From positions 1 to 38,364 of the forward strand of contig QFNE01000022.1 of assembly GCA_003240735.1 (NCBI GenBank): DNA of 38,364 nt, read 5' to 3'. The notes under the pieces are model-generated. The model was not told the origin of the DNA and did not search any database. It was given only the letters and a program-made list of their open reading frames with translations. The translations under genes were made by a program, and so were the position numbers. Below, in pieces: positions 24,181-32,323 of the stretch. Each line of letters begins with the position of its first letter. Position 1 is the stretch's first letter. The DNA comes from Paracoccus denitrificans. Lineage in GTDB: Bacteria; Pseudomonadota; Alphaproteobacteria; Rhodobacterales; Rhodobacteraceae.

Positions 24181-25728
24181 ATGCAGAACGCTATCAAGCA
24201 AGAGATCAAGCGCCTTTGCCGCAAGGCTTTCTCAAAACTGGAACGTGAGGCAAAATCAGAAGAGAAGTATAGGCAACAGTTCGAAAAGCGAACTGGCGTC
24301 GCTGCCGGGCTTCCTTCAGCAGCGCCAAGTCTACCAAAGCCAAGACACTTCGATCCTGTCTATTGCTCGCGCCACGCGAACTTCTTGTCCAAGACAATTT
24401 GGCACAAGGTGCTTGAAAGTACGTATGAGCCAAACCCCGCAATCAACTATCAAATACCAAAACCTGATGGCAGCAAAAGGTCGATCATGGCCTTTTCCAT
24501 ACCAGACGCTGCACTTGCCAATGTCGTACTGCGGAGAACCAGGGATCGAAACACAAAGCGCTTGTCACCGTCTTCCTATGCCTACCATCCGGACAGAGAT
24601 GTTTTTGACGCAATACTGGCGCTGAGAGAATATCAGAGCGACGGCAAACTATTCGCAGTGCAGATCGACTTCGAGAAATACTTTGACAATATTCCAGCCT
24701 GGTACCTTGAAAGCAAGATAAATGACGCGACACAAGTTAGCCTGACCCCTCATGAACGATACATTTTTAAAGCGTTCATCCATCACAAATTTGCGGATCA
24801 TGATAAGAGCACAACAGGTCCGTTCAGCCGTCGCCACAAAGGAACACCACAAGGATCATCAGTATCGCTCCTTTTGGCAAATCTCGCGAACCACGACTTA
24901 GATGTGAAGCTTTCAGCAGCATCAGGTCGATTTGTCCGCTTTGCGGATGATGTTGTCGCTCTTTGTGGCGACTACTCGGCCGCACAAGAACTTGAGCGTT
25001 GCTTTGCTGCACATTGCAGGACGAGCGGACTCATATTGAACGCCAAGAAATCGCCCGGGATAGCGGTTATATCGCAACATCAACAAGAGCTGAGGACATA
25101 TCCCCATTTCGATTATCTTGGTTATCGGCTGTCGCCCGGGGGTCTCTCCATCCCACAAAAAACCGTTGACCGGATAAAAGTTCGCGCATCCCGTCTAATA
25201 AATCTCTATTTGCTTCAGTATCTTTCAACTGGCTTCAAGAAATCCAGAGCTGGCGTTACACCACAAATGTTTGATTGGGACCTCCTTGGTTTAATCTATG
25301 AACTTCGGAGATCACTCTACGGAGGCTTGGCCGAAGCGGATCTTCACAAATTTATCTATGACGGAAAGAGATTGCCCAGAATGAAGGGCATCATGGGCTT
25401 TTATTGTCTACTTGATGAATCCGAACGTTTAAAGGAAATCGACGGCTGGCTTCTAAGCATGGTTCGTCGAGCGATGGAAAGGCGGAATTCCATTTTGAAG
25501 GCGAAATATGGAGTGGAGTGCCCAACTCCATCCAATAAAGAACTCGCCACTGGTTCTTGGTTGGATCTTGCGGCATGGCGCGGAGACGACCAGCCAGAAA
25601 CCAGGATGCCGAGCCTTGTGAGAGGTTGGCGTGCCGCTCGCAAACACTTCTTCACGTTTGGACTTGAGCAGGTACAGGCCCCTAAGTACGGGTTCTATAG
25701 CGATTTCGACGATCTGTTTGACTACTGA
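24181..25728 (+). CDS. Reverse transcriptase of the defence (DRT/UG) type, prophage-borne
   Basis: A 515-residue RNA-directed DNA polymerase. Motifs: YQIPKPDGSKRSIMAFSIPDAAL (about 90-112); SYAYHPDRDVFDAI (132-145); catalytic VQIDFEKYFDNIP with D163; GTPQGSSVSLLLANL (221-235); catalytic FADD (254-257); LNAKKS (286-291); YLGYRLSPGGLSI (312-324). A thumb-like region with LRRSLYGGL follows (375-383), then a C-terminal extension of about 75 residues with no HNH or nuclease motif. It lacks the retron VTG and NAxxH signatures and the SQ motif of diversity-generating elements. The intact QG and FADD motifs predict activity. From memory it looks closest to class 2 unknown-group RTs (DRT2/DRT9-like), which was not checked. 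The ribosome site AGGGGA (24172-24177) is very close to the ATG and is buried in stem B. Confidence 0.9.
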   Translation: MQNAIKQEIKRLCRKAFSKLEREAKSEEKYRQQFEKRTGVAAGLPSAAPSLPKPRHFDPVYCSRHANFLSKTIWHKVLESTYEPNPAINYQIPKPDGSKRSIMAFSIPDAALANVVLRRTRDRNTKRLSPSSYAYHPDRDVFDAILALREYQSDGKLFAVQIDFEKYFDNIPAWYLESKINDATQVSLTPHERYIFKAFIHHKFADHDKSTTGPFSRRHKGTPQGSSVSLLLANLANHDLDVKLSAASGRFVRFADDVVALCGDYSAAQELERCFAAHCRTSGLILNAKKSPGIAVISQHQQELRTYPHFDYLGYRLSPGGLSIPQKTVDRIKVRASRLINLYLLQYLSTGFKKSRAGVTPQMFDWDLLGLIYELRRSLYGGLAEADLHKFIYDGKRLPRMKGIMGFYCLLDESERLKEIDGWLLSMVRRAMERRNSILKAKYGVECPTPSNKELATGSWLDLAAWRGDDQPETRMPSLVRGWRAARKHFFTFGLEQVQAPKYGFYSDFDDLFDY

Positions 25729-25857
25729 AAGCGAACATCACCAGAGCGTTGAATTCATAAAACTTGGCGCACCTCTGGATCGAGGTGAAACTCAGCTATT
25801 GTTCGGCATTCTACAACGATCAATCTGTCCTTGAACGTTCAAACCTGAGTTGGACAA
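25729..25857 (+). other. Non-coding tail of the RT module
   Basis: The 129 bases contain a hairpin (25770-25775 with 25782-25787, 6 bp, no T tail) and a perfect 12-bp palindrome TTGAACGTTCAA (25831-25842) 15 bases before the tail-terminator start. The palindrome could be an operator or the scar of the insertion boundary. No gene is visible. Confidence 0.5.
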
Positions 25858-26280
25858 ATGCCCACCACCCGCGAAACCATCCTCACCGCGCTGCACGCGC
25901 GGCTGCTCCCGCTTGCCGCCCCCACCCTGCGCGATGAAGTCCTGCCCGAACGGATCCCAACAGCCGGGCTGATCATCCTGCGCGATGGCCAACCCGGCGA
26001 ACCGGAGGTCACACTGTCGCCCCTGCGCTACCATTACCAACACCGGGCCGAGTTGGAGGTGGTTGTTCAGGCCCCGAATGGCAGAGCCACGGCTTTCGAC
26101 ACCTTGATCACCGCTATCGGCACGGCGCTGGACGCTGACCGCACCCTTGGCGGCCTTTGCGATTGGGTCGAACCCGAAGCACCGGCGTCGGTCGATCTGC
26201 CCATCGAGGGCGCTGCGGCGCTGAAGGCCGCGATCATCACCGTCGTGTTGCACTACACCACCAACGGCCCCCTGACCTGA
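25858..26280 (+). CDS. Tail terminator / minor tail protein U-like
   Basis: A 140-residue protein (MPTTRETILTALHARLLPLAAPTLRDEVLPERIPTAGLIILRDGQPGEPEVTLSPLRYHYQHRAELEVVVQ) with the alternating alpha-beta pattern and the conserved EVLPER and AELEV segments of tail terminators in these phages (sometimes misannotated as acyl-CoA transferase). It caps the tail tube at the right length. Its usual upstream neighbour is displaced by the RT module and only a weak GAG ribosome site remains, so its translation may have been affected. Confidence 0.78.
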   Translation: MPTTRETILTALHARLLPLAAPTLRDEVLPERIPTAGLIILRDGQPGEPEVTLSPLRYHYQHRAELEVVVQAPNGRATAFDTLITAIGTALDADRTLGGLCDWVEPEAPASVDLPIEGAAALKAAIITVVLHYTTNGPLT

Positions 26281-26305
26281 CACCCCCAACATCGAGGAGA
26301 CCCCC

Positions 26306-27244
26306 ATGGCACGTGCGCAAGGCGCGCGGGCGCAGATGGCGCTTGCGTATGAGACGGTTTACGGCACCCCGCCGGTCAGTGGGTTCCGGCTGATGCCCTT
26401 TGCCCGGGCGACGCTCGGGTCGGAACAGCCGCTGCTGGAATCCGAACTGCTGGGCTATGGCCGCGATCCCTTGGCTCCGATCAAGGATGCGGTCACCGCC
26501 GACGGCGAGGTGGTGATCCCCATCGATGTGGAGGCGTTCGGGTTCTGGCTGAAGGCCGCCTTTGGCCAGCCGACTACCACCGGCACGACGCCCAAGACCC
26601 ACACCTTCCAGTCGGGCAACTGGACCCTGCCCAGCATGGCGATTGAAACCGCGATGCCCGAGGTGCCGCGCTTTGCAATGTATTCCGGATGTGTGCTGGA
26701 TCAGCTGTCCTGGCAGATGCAGCGGTCGGGTCTGCTGACAGCGACAGCTCGGCTTGTCGCCCAAGGCGAAACCATCGCCGCCGCAACAGCCGCTGGCACG
26801 CCCACGGCGCTAGGCCTGCAGCGCTTCGGCCACTTCAACGGCACGGTGAAACGCAACGGCACCGCGATGGGGAACGTGGTCTCGGCCGAGATCACCTATT
26901 CCAACAACCTCGACCGGATCGAGACTATCCGGGGCGATGGCCGCATCGATGGCGCCGACCCGACCATGGCGGCGCTGACCGGTCGGATCGAGGTACGGTT
27001 CTCAGACAGCACCCTCGTGACCCAAGCCATCGATGGCAGCCCCTGCGAGTTGGAGTTCGTCTACAGCCTCGGGGCCAATGCCAGCTTCACGTTCACAGCG
27101 CATGCCGTCTATCTGCCGATCCCGCGCATCGAGATCGCCGGGCCGCAGGGCGTGCAGGCAACCTTCGACTGGCAGGCCGCCAAGGCCTCCAGCCCCGCCC
27201 GCATGTGCACTGCCGTCCTCGTCAACACCCTTGCAGGATACTGA
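26306..27244 (+). CDS. Major tail tube protein
   Basis: A 312-residue protein beginning MARAQGARAQMALAYETVYGTPPVSGFRLMPF. Beta-rich, with YSNNLDRIETIRGDGRIDGADPTMAALTGRIEVRF at about 200-235, a hallmark of the phage tail tube family (lambda V-like). A GGAGA site precedes the ATG. The hexameric tube rings surround the tape measure. Confidence 0.9.
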   Translation: MARAQGARAQMALAYETVYGTPPVSGFRLMPFARATLGSEQPLLESELLGYGRDPLAPIKDAVTADGEVVIPIDVEAFGFWLKAAFGQPTTTGTTPKTHTFQSGNWTLPSMAIETAMPEVPRFAMYSGCVLDQLSWQMQRSGLLTATARLVAQGETIAAATAAGTPTALGLQRFGHFNGTVKRNGTAMGNVVSAEITYSNNLDRIETIRGDGRIDGADPTMAALTGRIEVRFSDSTLVTQAIDGSPCELEFVYSLGANASFTFTAHAVYLPIPRIEIAGPQGVQATFDWQAAKASSPARMCTAVLVNTLAGY

Positions 27245-27246
27245 TC

Positions 27247-27684
27247 ATGATCCGACTGAACCTGACCGCCACGCCCGAATGGCTGGACCTGGCCCCCGGC
27301 CTGCGCCTGCTGGTTGGGCCGCTGACTACCGCGCTGATGGTGTCCGCCCGCGCCGATCTGGCTGTGGAAACGCTCCCCGAGGGTGCGACCCAAGAGGAAA
27401 TGGCGCTGGCCATGGCCAAGTCCGTGGCCCGGCGCGCGGTGCTGGATTGGGAGGGTGTCGGCGATGATGCAGGCAATATCATCCCCGTTTCGCCCGAGGG
27501 CATCGACGCCCTCCTGGAAATCTGGCCGGTCTTTGAGGCGTTCCAGACGCAGTATGTCGCGCGCGGCTTGCTGCTGGACGCGGAAAAAAACGTCTCCGCG
27601 CCCTCGCTGACTGGTCCTTCGGCGGGGGCGACCGGTATTGCGCCGCGTGTACGGGGCGCTGCCCCGACTGTCCCGCAAGGCTGA
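27247..27684 (+). CDS. Tail assembly chaperone, short (G-like) form
   Basis: A 145-residue protein (MIRLNLTATPEWLDLAPGLRLLVGPLTTALMVSARADL) made by normal decoding. It carries AVLDWEGVGDDAGNIIPVSPEGIDALLEIWPVFEAFQTQYV and ends shortly after the slippery site. By position between tube and tape measure it is the lambda gpG equivalent, which holds the tape measure before tube polymerisation. The last 30 residues are translated from bases that serve as coding sequence in the other frame of the long form. Confidence 0.82.
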   Translation: MIRLNLTATPEWLDLAPGLRLLVGPLTTALMVSARADLAVETLPEGATQEEMALAMAKSVARRAVLDWEGVGDDAGNIIPVSPEGIDALLEIWPVFEAFQTQYVARGLLLDAEKNVSAPSLTGPSAGATGIAPRVRGAAPTVPQG

Positions 27685-27914
27685 ACCGGCCGCAAACGCA
27701 GGACGGCTGGCAGGTATGGGATCTGGTCAGCCGCCTTGGCGGGCAACTGCGTGTGGCCCCCGGTGCCGTGCTCGGCTGGGACATGGGCGCTGCCCTCGCG
27801 CTGGCCCGGGCGCTGGGCGTCAACACCCTGATCGCTGCCGAACTGCTGCCCGAGATCGAGGCAGTGATGGTGCGCAAACTGAACGAACAGATGGAAGGGG
27901 GCCGCGATGGCTGA
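27247..27914 (+). CDS. Tail assembly chaperone, long (G-T-like) form made by programmed -1 frameshift
   Basis: Reading 27247-27591 and then restarting at 27591 in the -1 frame gives a product of about 222 residues. The added part (RLRALADWSFGGGDRYCAAC..., then QVWDLVSRLGGQLRV..., GWDMGAALALARALGVNTLIAAELLPEIEAVMVRKLNEQMEGGRDG) has normal protein composition, a cysteine quartet (CAAC, CPDC) that could bind zinc, and helices. It fills the gap before the tape measure and overlaps its start by eight bases, but has no start codon or ribosome site of its own. In lambda the equivalent gpGT recruits tail tube subunits. Confidence 0.85.
27585..27630 (+). promoter_or_regulatory. Programmed -1 ribosomal frameshift signal
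   Basis: The heptamer A AAA AAC (27585-27591) is in the correct phase (GAA AAA AAC codons). After a seven-base spacer (27592-27598) comes a 10-bp stem, 27599-27608 with 27621-27630, including two G-T (G-U in RNA) pairs and closing a 12-base loop. This is the textbook slippery site, spacer and structure layout. Confidence 0.85.
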
Positions 27915-30375
27915 AAAACGGGTCAGTGTGCGCCTCGTCGCCGAGGGCGGCCGTCAGGTACGCGCCGAGTTGGAGGGCGTAGGCACCGCTGGCGCAAAGG
28001 GCCTCGGCCGTCTGTCGCGCGAGATGGAACTGGCCAACACCCGGCTTGCCGGTTTTGCGCGCCGGGCTGGCATCGCAATGTCTGCGGCCGCCGCTGCCGC
28101 CACGGCCTCGCTCGGCCTGATCGTCCGTTCCACCGCCGAAAGCGCCGCGCAAATCCGGCAGTTCGCACAGGTCGCCAATGCCACGCCCGAAGCTCTGCAA
28201 CGCTGGTCTGCAGGCGCGCGCACAGTAGGGATCGAACAGGAAAAGCTCGCCGACATCCTGAAGGACGTGAACGACCGGGTCGGGGATTTCCTGCAGACCG
28301 GCGGCGGTCCGATGGCGGATTTTTTCGAAAGCGTCGCCCCGCAGGTGGGTGTGACGGCTGACCAGTTCGCCCGTCTCTCCGGGCCAGAAGCCTTGCAACT
28401 CTACGTCGATACGCTTGAGCGCGCCGGGCTCAGCCAGCAGGAGATGACCTTCCATCTCGAAGCCATGGCCTCGGACGCCACGCGCCTCCTGCCACTCTTG
28501 CGCAATGGCGGGGCCGAGATGGCCCGGCTGGGCGACCAGGCGTCCGACCTTGGCGCGGTGCTGGACACGGAGGCCATCGAGGCCCTGCGGCGCACCCAAG
28601 TCGCCCTTGGCACGATGTCGCTGGTATTCGAGGGCCTGCGTAACCGGATCGCCGTCGCCGTGGCCCCATCGGTCGAGGCGCTGGCCAACGCCTTCATCTC
28701 CCTCGCGTCTGATGGCGGGATCCTGCGAACGGCCATCGACGCGCTGATCGGCAATCTCGGACGCCTCGCCTCATATGCTGCCACCTTTGCCGCCGTGATG
28801 GCCGGGCGCTGGGTCGCAGGGTTGGCGGCTGCAGCGCTCTCCGTTCGCGGCCTTGCCACCGCTCTGGTCATCTTGCGTGGAGCGTTGATCCGCACCGGCA
28901 TTGGTGCGCTGATCGTCGGCGCAGGCGAGTTGGTCTATCAGTTCTCGCAGTTGGTGGCCCGGGTTGGCGGCGTGGGCGAAGCCTTCCGCCTGCTGGGCGA
29001 TCTCGCGAAGGAGGTCTGGTCGCGCATCGGCCTGTCGCTCGACGCCGCGTTCGCCAACATGGCAGCTGGCTGGGAGGGGCTGAAGGCGGCCGGGCTATCA
29101 GCACTGGAAGGAACGATCGGGGGCGTCATCAGCTTCGGCGACCGGACGGCTGCAATATTCCAAGGAGCCTATGATGCGGCAGTGGCCATCTGGGGCAGTC
29201 TGCCCGGCGCCATCGGTGACTTCGCCTTCCAGGCCGCGAACGGGCTGATCTCGGGTGTCGAAGCGATGCTGAACGGTGTTGTCACGCGCATCAACAATTT
29301 CATCAACGGGCTGAACGCCGCGCTGGCGCTGCTGCCCGAATGGGCCACCGGCGAAGGCGGGGTGCGGATCGGCACGCTGGATCCGGTGGAACTCAGCCGG
29401 ATCGGCAACCCGTTTGAGGGTGCCGCAACGGCTGCTGGCGCAGCCGCCGCCGATGCCTTCTCGGCCGCGCTGTCGCAGACCTACCTTGAGCCACCCGACC
29501 TCGGGCTTGGCGCGATGGCAGACGATGCCCGCGCCCGCGCTGATGGCTATCGCGAGGCCGCTGGCATGCTTGCCGATGCCGCCAGTCGTCCGCTGGCCAG
29601 CTGGCAGGCGCTGAAAGATGCCATGACCGGCACCGGAGCGGAGGCCGAAGCGGCGCTGGCGGATGCTGCCGGGTCAGCCGATGCCCTCGCGGCAGGACTG
29701 AACAACACCGCGACCGCAGCCGATGGCGCGGGCAGCGCGGCGCGCGACGCCGGGGCGGCGGCCGCTGAGGGCGCGGAAACAGCCCTGACCGGCTGGGCCG
29801 CCGTCACTGCGGCGCTCGCCGATTATGCCGCGAAAGCCCGCGATATCGGCGGCGACATCGGCAGCACGCTGGTCAGCGCCTTCACCTCGGCCGAAAACGC
29901 CGTGGCCGACTTCGTGAAAACCGGCAAGCTCGACTTCCGCGACCTGGTCACCTCGATGATCGCTGATCTGGCGAAACTGGCGGCGCGACGCTTCATCCTT
30001 GGCCCGATTGCCAATGCGCTGTCGGGGGCGCTAAGCGGCGCGGGTGGCATCTTCGCCAACATCCTGCATGCGGGTGGCATGGTCGGAGCGCCGGGTCCGG
30101 GCCGCATGGTCCCGGCACTCGCCTTCGCCAATGCGCCACGGATGCACGCGGGAGGCTGGGCCGGGATCAAGCCCGACGAGGTTCCGGCAATCCTGCAGCG
30201 CGGTGAGCGGGTTCTGTCGCGCCGGGAGGCTGCTGGATATGGCCAAGGTCAATCTGCGGTGCCCGCAGTCAATGTGACCATCAACGCCCGTGACGCCGTA
30301 AGCTTCCGGCAGTCCCGAACACAGGTCGCAGCCGATATCGCCCGCGCGGTGTCCCTTGGCCGGAGGGGCATGTGA
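27907..30375 (+). CDS. Tail tape measure protein
   Basis: An 822-residue protein setting tail length and helping DNA entry. It begins MAEKRVSVRLVAEGGRQVRAELEGVGTAGAKGLGRLS, typical of tape measures. Hydrophobic stretches lie around residues 55-75 and 290-345 (for example AATASLGLIVRS and AAALSVRGLATALVILRGALI). Then comes a long Ala-rich helical section (about 500-650), and the C-terminal HAGGMVGAPGPGRMVPALAFANAPRMHAGG...PAILQRGERVLSR segment shared by many tape measures. It overlaps the frameshifted chaperone end by eight bases and the next start by one. Confidence 0.92.
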   Translation: MAEKRVSVRLVAEGGRQVRAELEGVGTAGAKGLGRLSREMELANTRLAGFARRAGIAMSAAAAAATASLGLIVRSTAESAAQIRQFAQVANATPEALQRWSAGARTVGIEQEKLADILKDVNDRVGDFLQTGGGPMADFFESVAPQVGVTADQFARLSGPEALQLYVDTLERAGLSQQEMTFHLEAMASDATRLLPLLRNGGAEMARLGDQASDLGAVLDTEAIEALRRTQVALGTMSLVFEGLRNRIAVAVAPSVEALANAFISLASDGGILRTAIDALIGNLGRLASYAATFAAVMAGRWVAGLAAAALSVRGLATALVILRGALIRTGIGALIVGAGELVYQFSQLVARVGGVGEAFRLLGDLAKEVWSRIGLSLDAAFANMAAGWEGLKAAGLSALEGTIGGVISFGDRTAAIFQGAYDAAVAIWGSLPGAIGDFAFQAANGLISGVEAMLNGVVTRINNFINGLNAALALLPEWATGEGGVRIGTLDPVELSRIGNPFEGAATAAGAAAADAFSAALSQTYLEPPDLGLGAMADDARARADGYREAAGMLADAASRPLASWQALKDAMTGTGAEAEAALADAAGSADALAAGLNNTATAADGAGSAARDAGAAAAEGAETALTGWAAVTAALADYAAKARDIGGDIGSTLVSAFTSAENAVADFVKTGKLDFRDLVTSMIADLAKLAARRFILGPIANALSGALSGAGGIFANILHAGGMVGAPGPGRMVPALAFANAPRMHAGGWAGIKPDEVPAILQRGERVLSRREAAGYGQGQSAVPAVNVTINARDAVSFRQSRTQVAADIARAVSLGRRGM

Positions 30376-31001
30376 TGGCGTTTCACGAGGTGCGTTTCCA
30401 TGACAACATCAGCCGCGGGGCGCGCGGCGGACCAGAACGGCGCACCCAAATCGTGGAGTTGGCTTCGGGCGACGAGGAACGCAACGCCAGCTGGGCCAAC
30501 TCGCGCCGCCGCTATGATGTCGCCTATGGCATCCGGCGTGCGGATGATCTGGCGGCGGTCGTCGCCTTTTTCGAAGCGCGCAACGGTCGCTTGCACGGCT
30601 TCCGCTACAAAGACTGGGCCGACTACAAATCTGCCCTGCCGTCGCAGGCGATCACTCCAACCGACCAGCAAATCGGCACTGGCACCGGCAGTCAGCAAAC
30701 CTTCCAGCTCGCGAAACGCTACACATCTGGCGCGCAGACATGGGTCAGGACCATTGCCAAGCCGGTGGCCGGGACCGTCCGCGTCGCGCTGGGCATGGTG
30801 GAACAGATGTCGGGCTGGACCGTGGACACGGCGACTGGCGTCGTCACCTTCACCACTGCCCCCGCTGGCGGCGTCGTAATCCGCGCTGGCTTCGAATTCG
30901 ATGTGCCGGTGCGCTTCGACAGCGACAGCCTCGACGTGACCCTCGATTTTGAACGGCTCGGGTCGATCACCTCCATCCCGCTCTTGGAGATCCGCAGATG
31001 A
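30375..31001 (+). CDS. DUF2460 (TIGR02217) distal tail protein
   Basis: A 208-residue protein (MAFHEVRFHDNISRGARGGPERRTQIVELASGDEERNASWANSRRRYDVAYGIR) matching DUF2460, the gene transfer agent gp12-type distal tail protein that forms the ring between tube and tip. ATG 30375 overlaps the tape measure stop. The FRYKDWADYKS motif (residues 77-87) is characteristic. Confidence 0.92.
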   Translation: MAFHEVRFHDNISRGARGGPERRTQIVELASGDEERNASWANSRRRYDVAYGIRRADDLAAVVAFFEARNGRLHGFRYKDWADYKSALPSQAITPTDQQIGTGTGSQQTFQLAKRYTSGAQTWVRTIAKPVAGTVRVALGMVEQMSGWTVDTATGVVTFTTAPAGGVVIRAGFEFDVPVRFDSDSLDVTLDFERLGSITSIPLLEIRR

Positions 31002-31882
31002 AAAACCTCTCGCCCGCGCTGCAGGCCCATCTCGATGACGGCACCACCACCCTGTCCTGGTGCTGGCGGATTTCGCGCAGCGATGGTGTGGCGCTGGGCT
31101 TCACCGATCATGATCGCGCCCTGGCCTTCGATGGCACCGCGTTTGAACCTGAAAGCGGGTTTGCAGCCTCGGAAATCCGCGCTGGCTCTGATCTTGCGGT
31201 TGATGCCCAAGACGCGACCGGCGTGTTGACCTCGGATCGCATCACGGAAACCGACATCCTCGATGGGCGCTGGGACAATGCGGCGGTCGAGCTATGGCGG
31301 GTCAATTGGGCTGACACCAGCCAGCGCGTCCTCTTGCGCCGAGGTGCTGTAGGACAAATCCGCCGTGGCCGCATGGCCTTTGTCGCCGAGGTGCGCAGCC
31401 TCGCGCATGTGCTAGGCCAGACGGTTGGGCGCACGTTTCAAGCCAGTTGCGACGCGGCGCTGGGTGATGCACGCTGTGGCATCGATCTGGAAAACTCGAT
31501 CTACAAGGGCACGGGTGCCGTCACGGACCTTTTGCGCGACAGGGCGTTCATGGCCTCGGGGCTGTTCGGGTTTGACGCGGGCTGGTTCACGTCCGGCACC
31601 CTGATCTGGACCAGCGGGGCAAATGCCGGGCGCGTCACTGAAGTGCTGGCGCATGGGCTGGATGGCAGCATCGCGACATTGACCTTGCTGGAGGCACCGG
31701 TGCGCGCCGTCGCCGAGGGCGACGGCTTCATCGCGCGGGCGGGCTGCGACAAGCGCATCGCGACCTGCAGCACCAAGTTCGCCAACACGGCCAACTTCCG
31801 GGGCTTTCCGAACATCCCCGGCCAGGATGCGGTCCTTCGCTATGCCAGTCAGGACGGCGGTCATGAGGGAAACGTGCTGTGA
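30998..31882 (+). CDS. DUF2163 (TIGR02218) tail-tip protein
   Basis: A 294-residue protein, the gene transfer agent gp13 equivalent. Diagnostic pieces are HLDDGTTTLSWCWRISRSDGVALGFTDHDRAL, the cysteine-containing CDAALGDARCGIDL and the C-terminal GCDKRIATCSTKFANTANFRGFPNIPGQD. In relatives the cysteines bind an iron-sulfur cluster or disulfides at the hub. Start and stop overlap both neighbours (ATGA, GTGA). Confidence 0.92.
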   Translation: MKNLSPALQAHLDDGTTTLSWCWRISRSDGVALGFTDHDRALAFDGTAFEPESGFAASEIRAGSDLAVDAQDATGVLTSDRITETDILDGRWDNAAVELWRVNWADTSQRVLLRRGAVGQIRRGRMAFVAEVRSLAHVLGQTVGRTFQASCDAALGDARCGIDLENSIYKGTGAVTDLLRDRAFMASGLFGFDAGWFTSGTLIWTSGANAGRVTEVLAHGLDGSIATLTLLEAPVRAVAEGDGFIARAGCDKRIATCSTKFANTANFRGFPNIPGQDAVLRYASQDGGHEGNVL

Positions 31883-32313
31883 TCACCGCCGATCCCGACT
31901 TGGTCATCGCCACTGCCCGCGGTTGGCTCGGCACGCCCTACCACGATCAGGCCAGCCTGCGCGGTGTCGGCTGCGATTGCCTAGGGCTGGCGCGCGGCGT
32001 CTGGCGCAAGGTGGTGGGCGACGAGCCTTTCCCCATTCCGCCTTACAGCCGGGATTGGGGCGAGACCGGGCCACGCGAGGTGCTGGCCGAGGGTGCGCGC
32101 CAGATGATGCCAGAAATCACGCCCCTCGAAGCCCGGCCCGGCGCACTTCTCCTCTTCCGCATGGCACCGCGCGCCATTGCCAAGCATGTCGGAATACTGA
32201 CCGCCCCCGACCGTTTCATCCATGCCTATGAACGGCTGGGCGTCGTCGAGGAAGTCCTCACCCCGATTTGGCGGCGGCGGATCGCCTTCGCCTTCCTGTT
32301 CCCCAAAGATTGA
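31879..32313 (+). CDS. NlpC/P60 family tail cell-wall peptidase
   Basis: A 144-residue cysteine peptidase (GTA gp14-like, TIGR02219) that opens peptidoglycan during DNA injection. The catalytic Cys is C34 in GVGCDCLGLARGVW (C32 is also present). The histidine is in AKHVGILT, and a third site follows in FIHAYERLG. The start is GTG 31879 overlapping the previous stop. Confidence 0.92.
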   Translation: MITADPDLVIATARGWLGTPYHDQASLRGVGCDCLGLARGVWRKVVGDEPFPIPPYSRDWGETGPREVLAEGARQMMPEITPLEARPGALLLFRMAPRAIAKHVGILTAPDRFIHAYERLGVVEEVLTPIWRRRIAFAFLFPKD

Positions 32314-32323
32314 GACCCCAGAC

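Larger units (their letters stand above)
23920..25857 (+). mobile_element. Reverse transcriptase cargo module inserted in the prophage structural operon
   Basis: About 1.94 kb lying between the gp10-like and tail-terminator genes, where these operons are normally contiguous. It is visibly more A+T-rich than either flank, and its gene uses codons such as AGA, ATA and TTA that flanking genes largely avoid. It contains a structured leader, one reverse transcriptase gene and a 129-base tail. No transposase, terminal inverted repeat or target duplication was found, so the exact ends are unknown; the module is defined by composition and gene order only. Confidence 0.72.

Noticed and set aside
24181..25728. 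RT as part of a diversity-generating retroelement
   Set aside because: The RT has GTPQGSS rather than the SQ-type motif of those elements, no template/variable repeat pair with A-specific differences was seen, and the fibre gene shows no matching copy.
24028..25728. Retron (msr-msd plus RT)
   Set aside because: The 11-bp stem A resembles retron end repeats, but no long msd hairpin is present and the RT lacks the VTG and NAxxH signatures. Kept only as a distant alternative.
23920..25857. Group II intron with maturase
   Set aside because: No domain V-like 34-base hairpin after the gene, no GTGYG-type 5' end at a plausible exon junction, no HNH or maturase-like C-terminus, and the insertion lies between genes rather than in one.
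27638..27982. Open frame across the chaperone/tape measure junction (114 codons)
   Set aside because: Arg/Pro/Gly-rich with no protein character; the -1 frame continuation of the chaperone explains the region.
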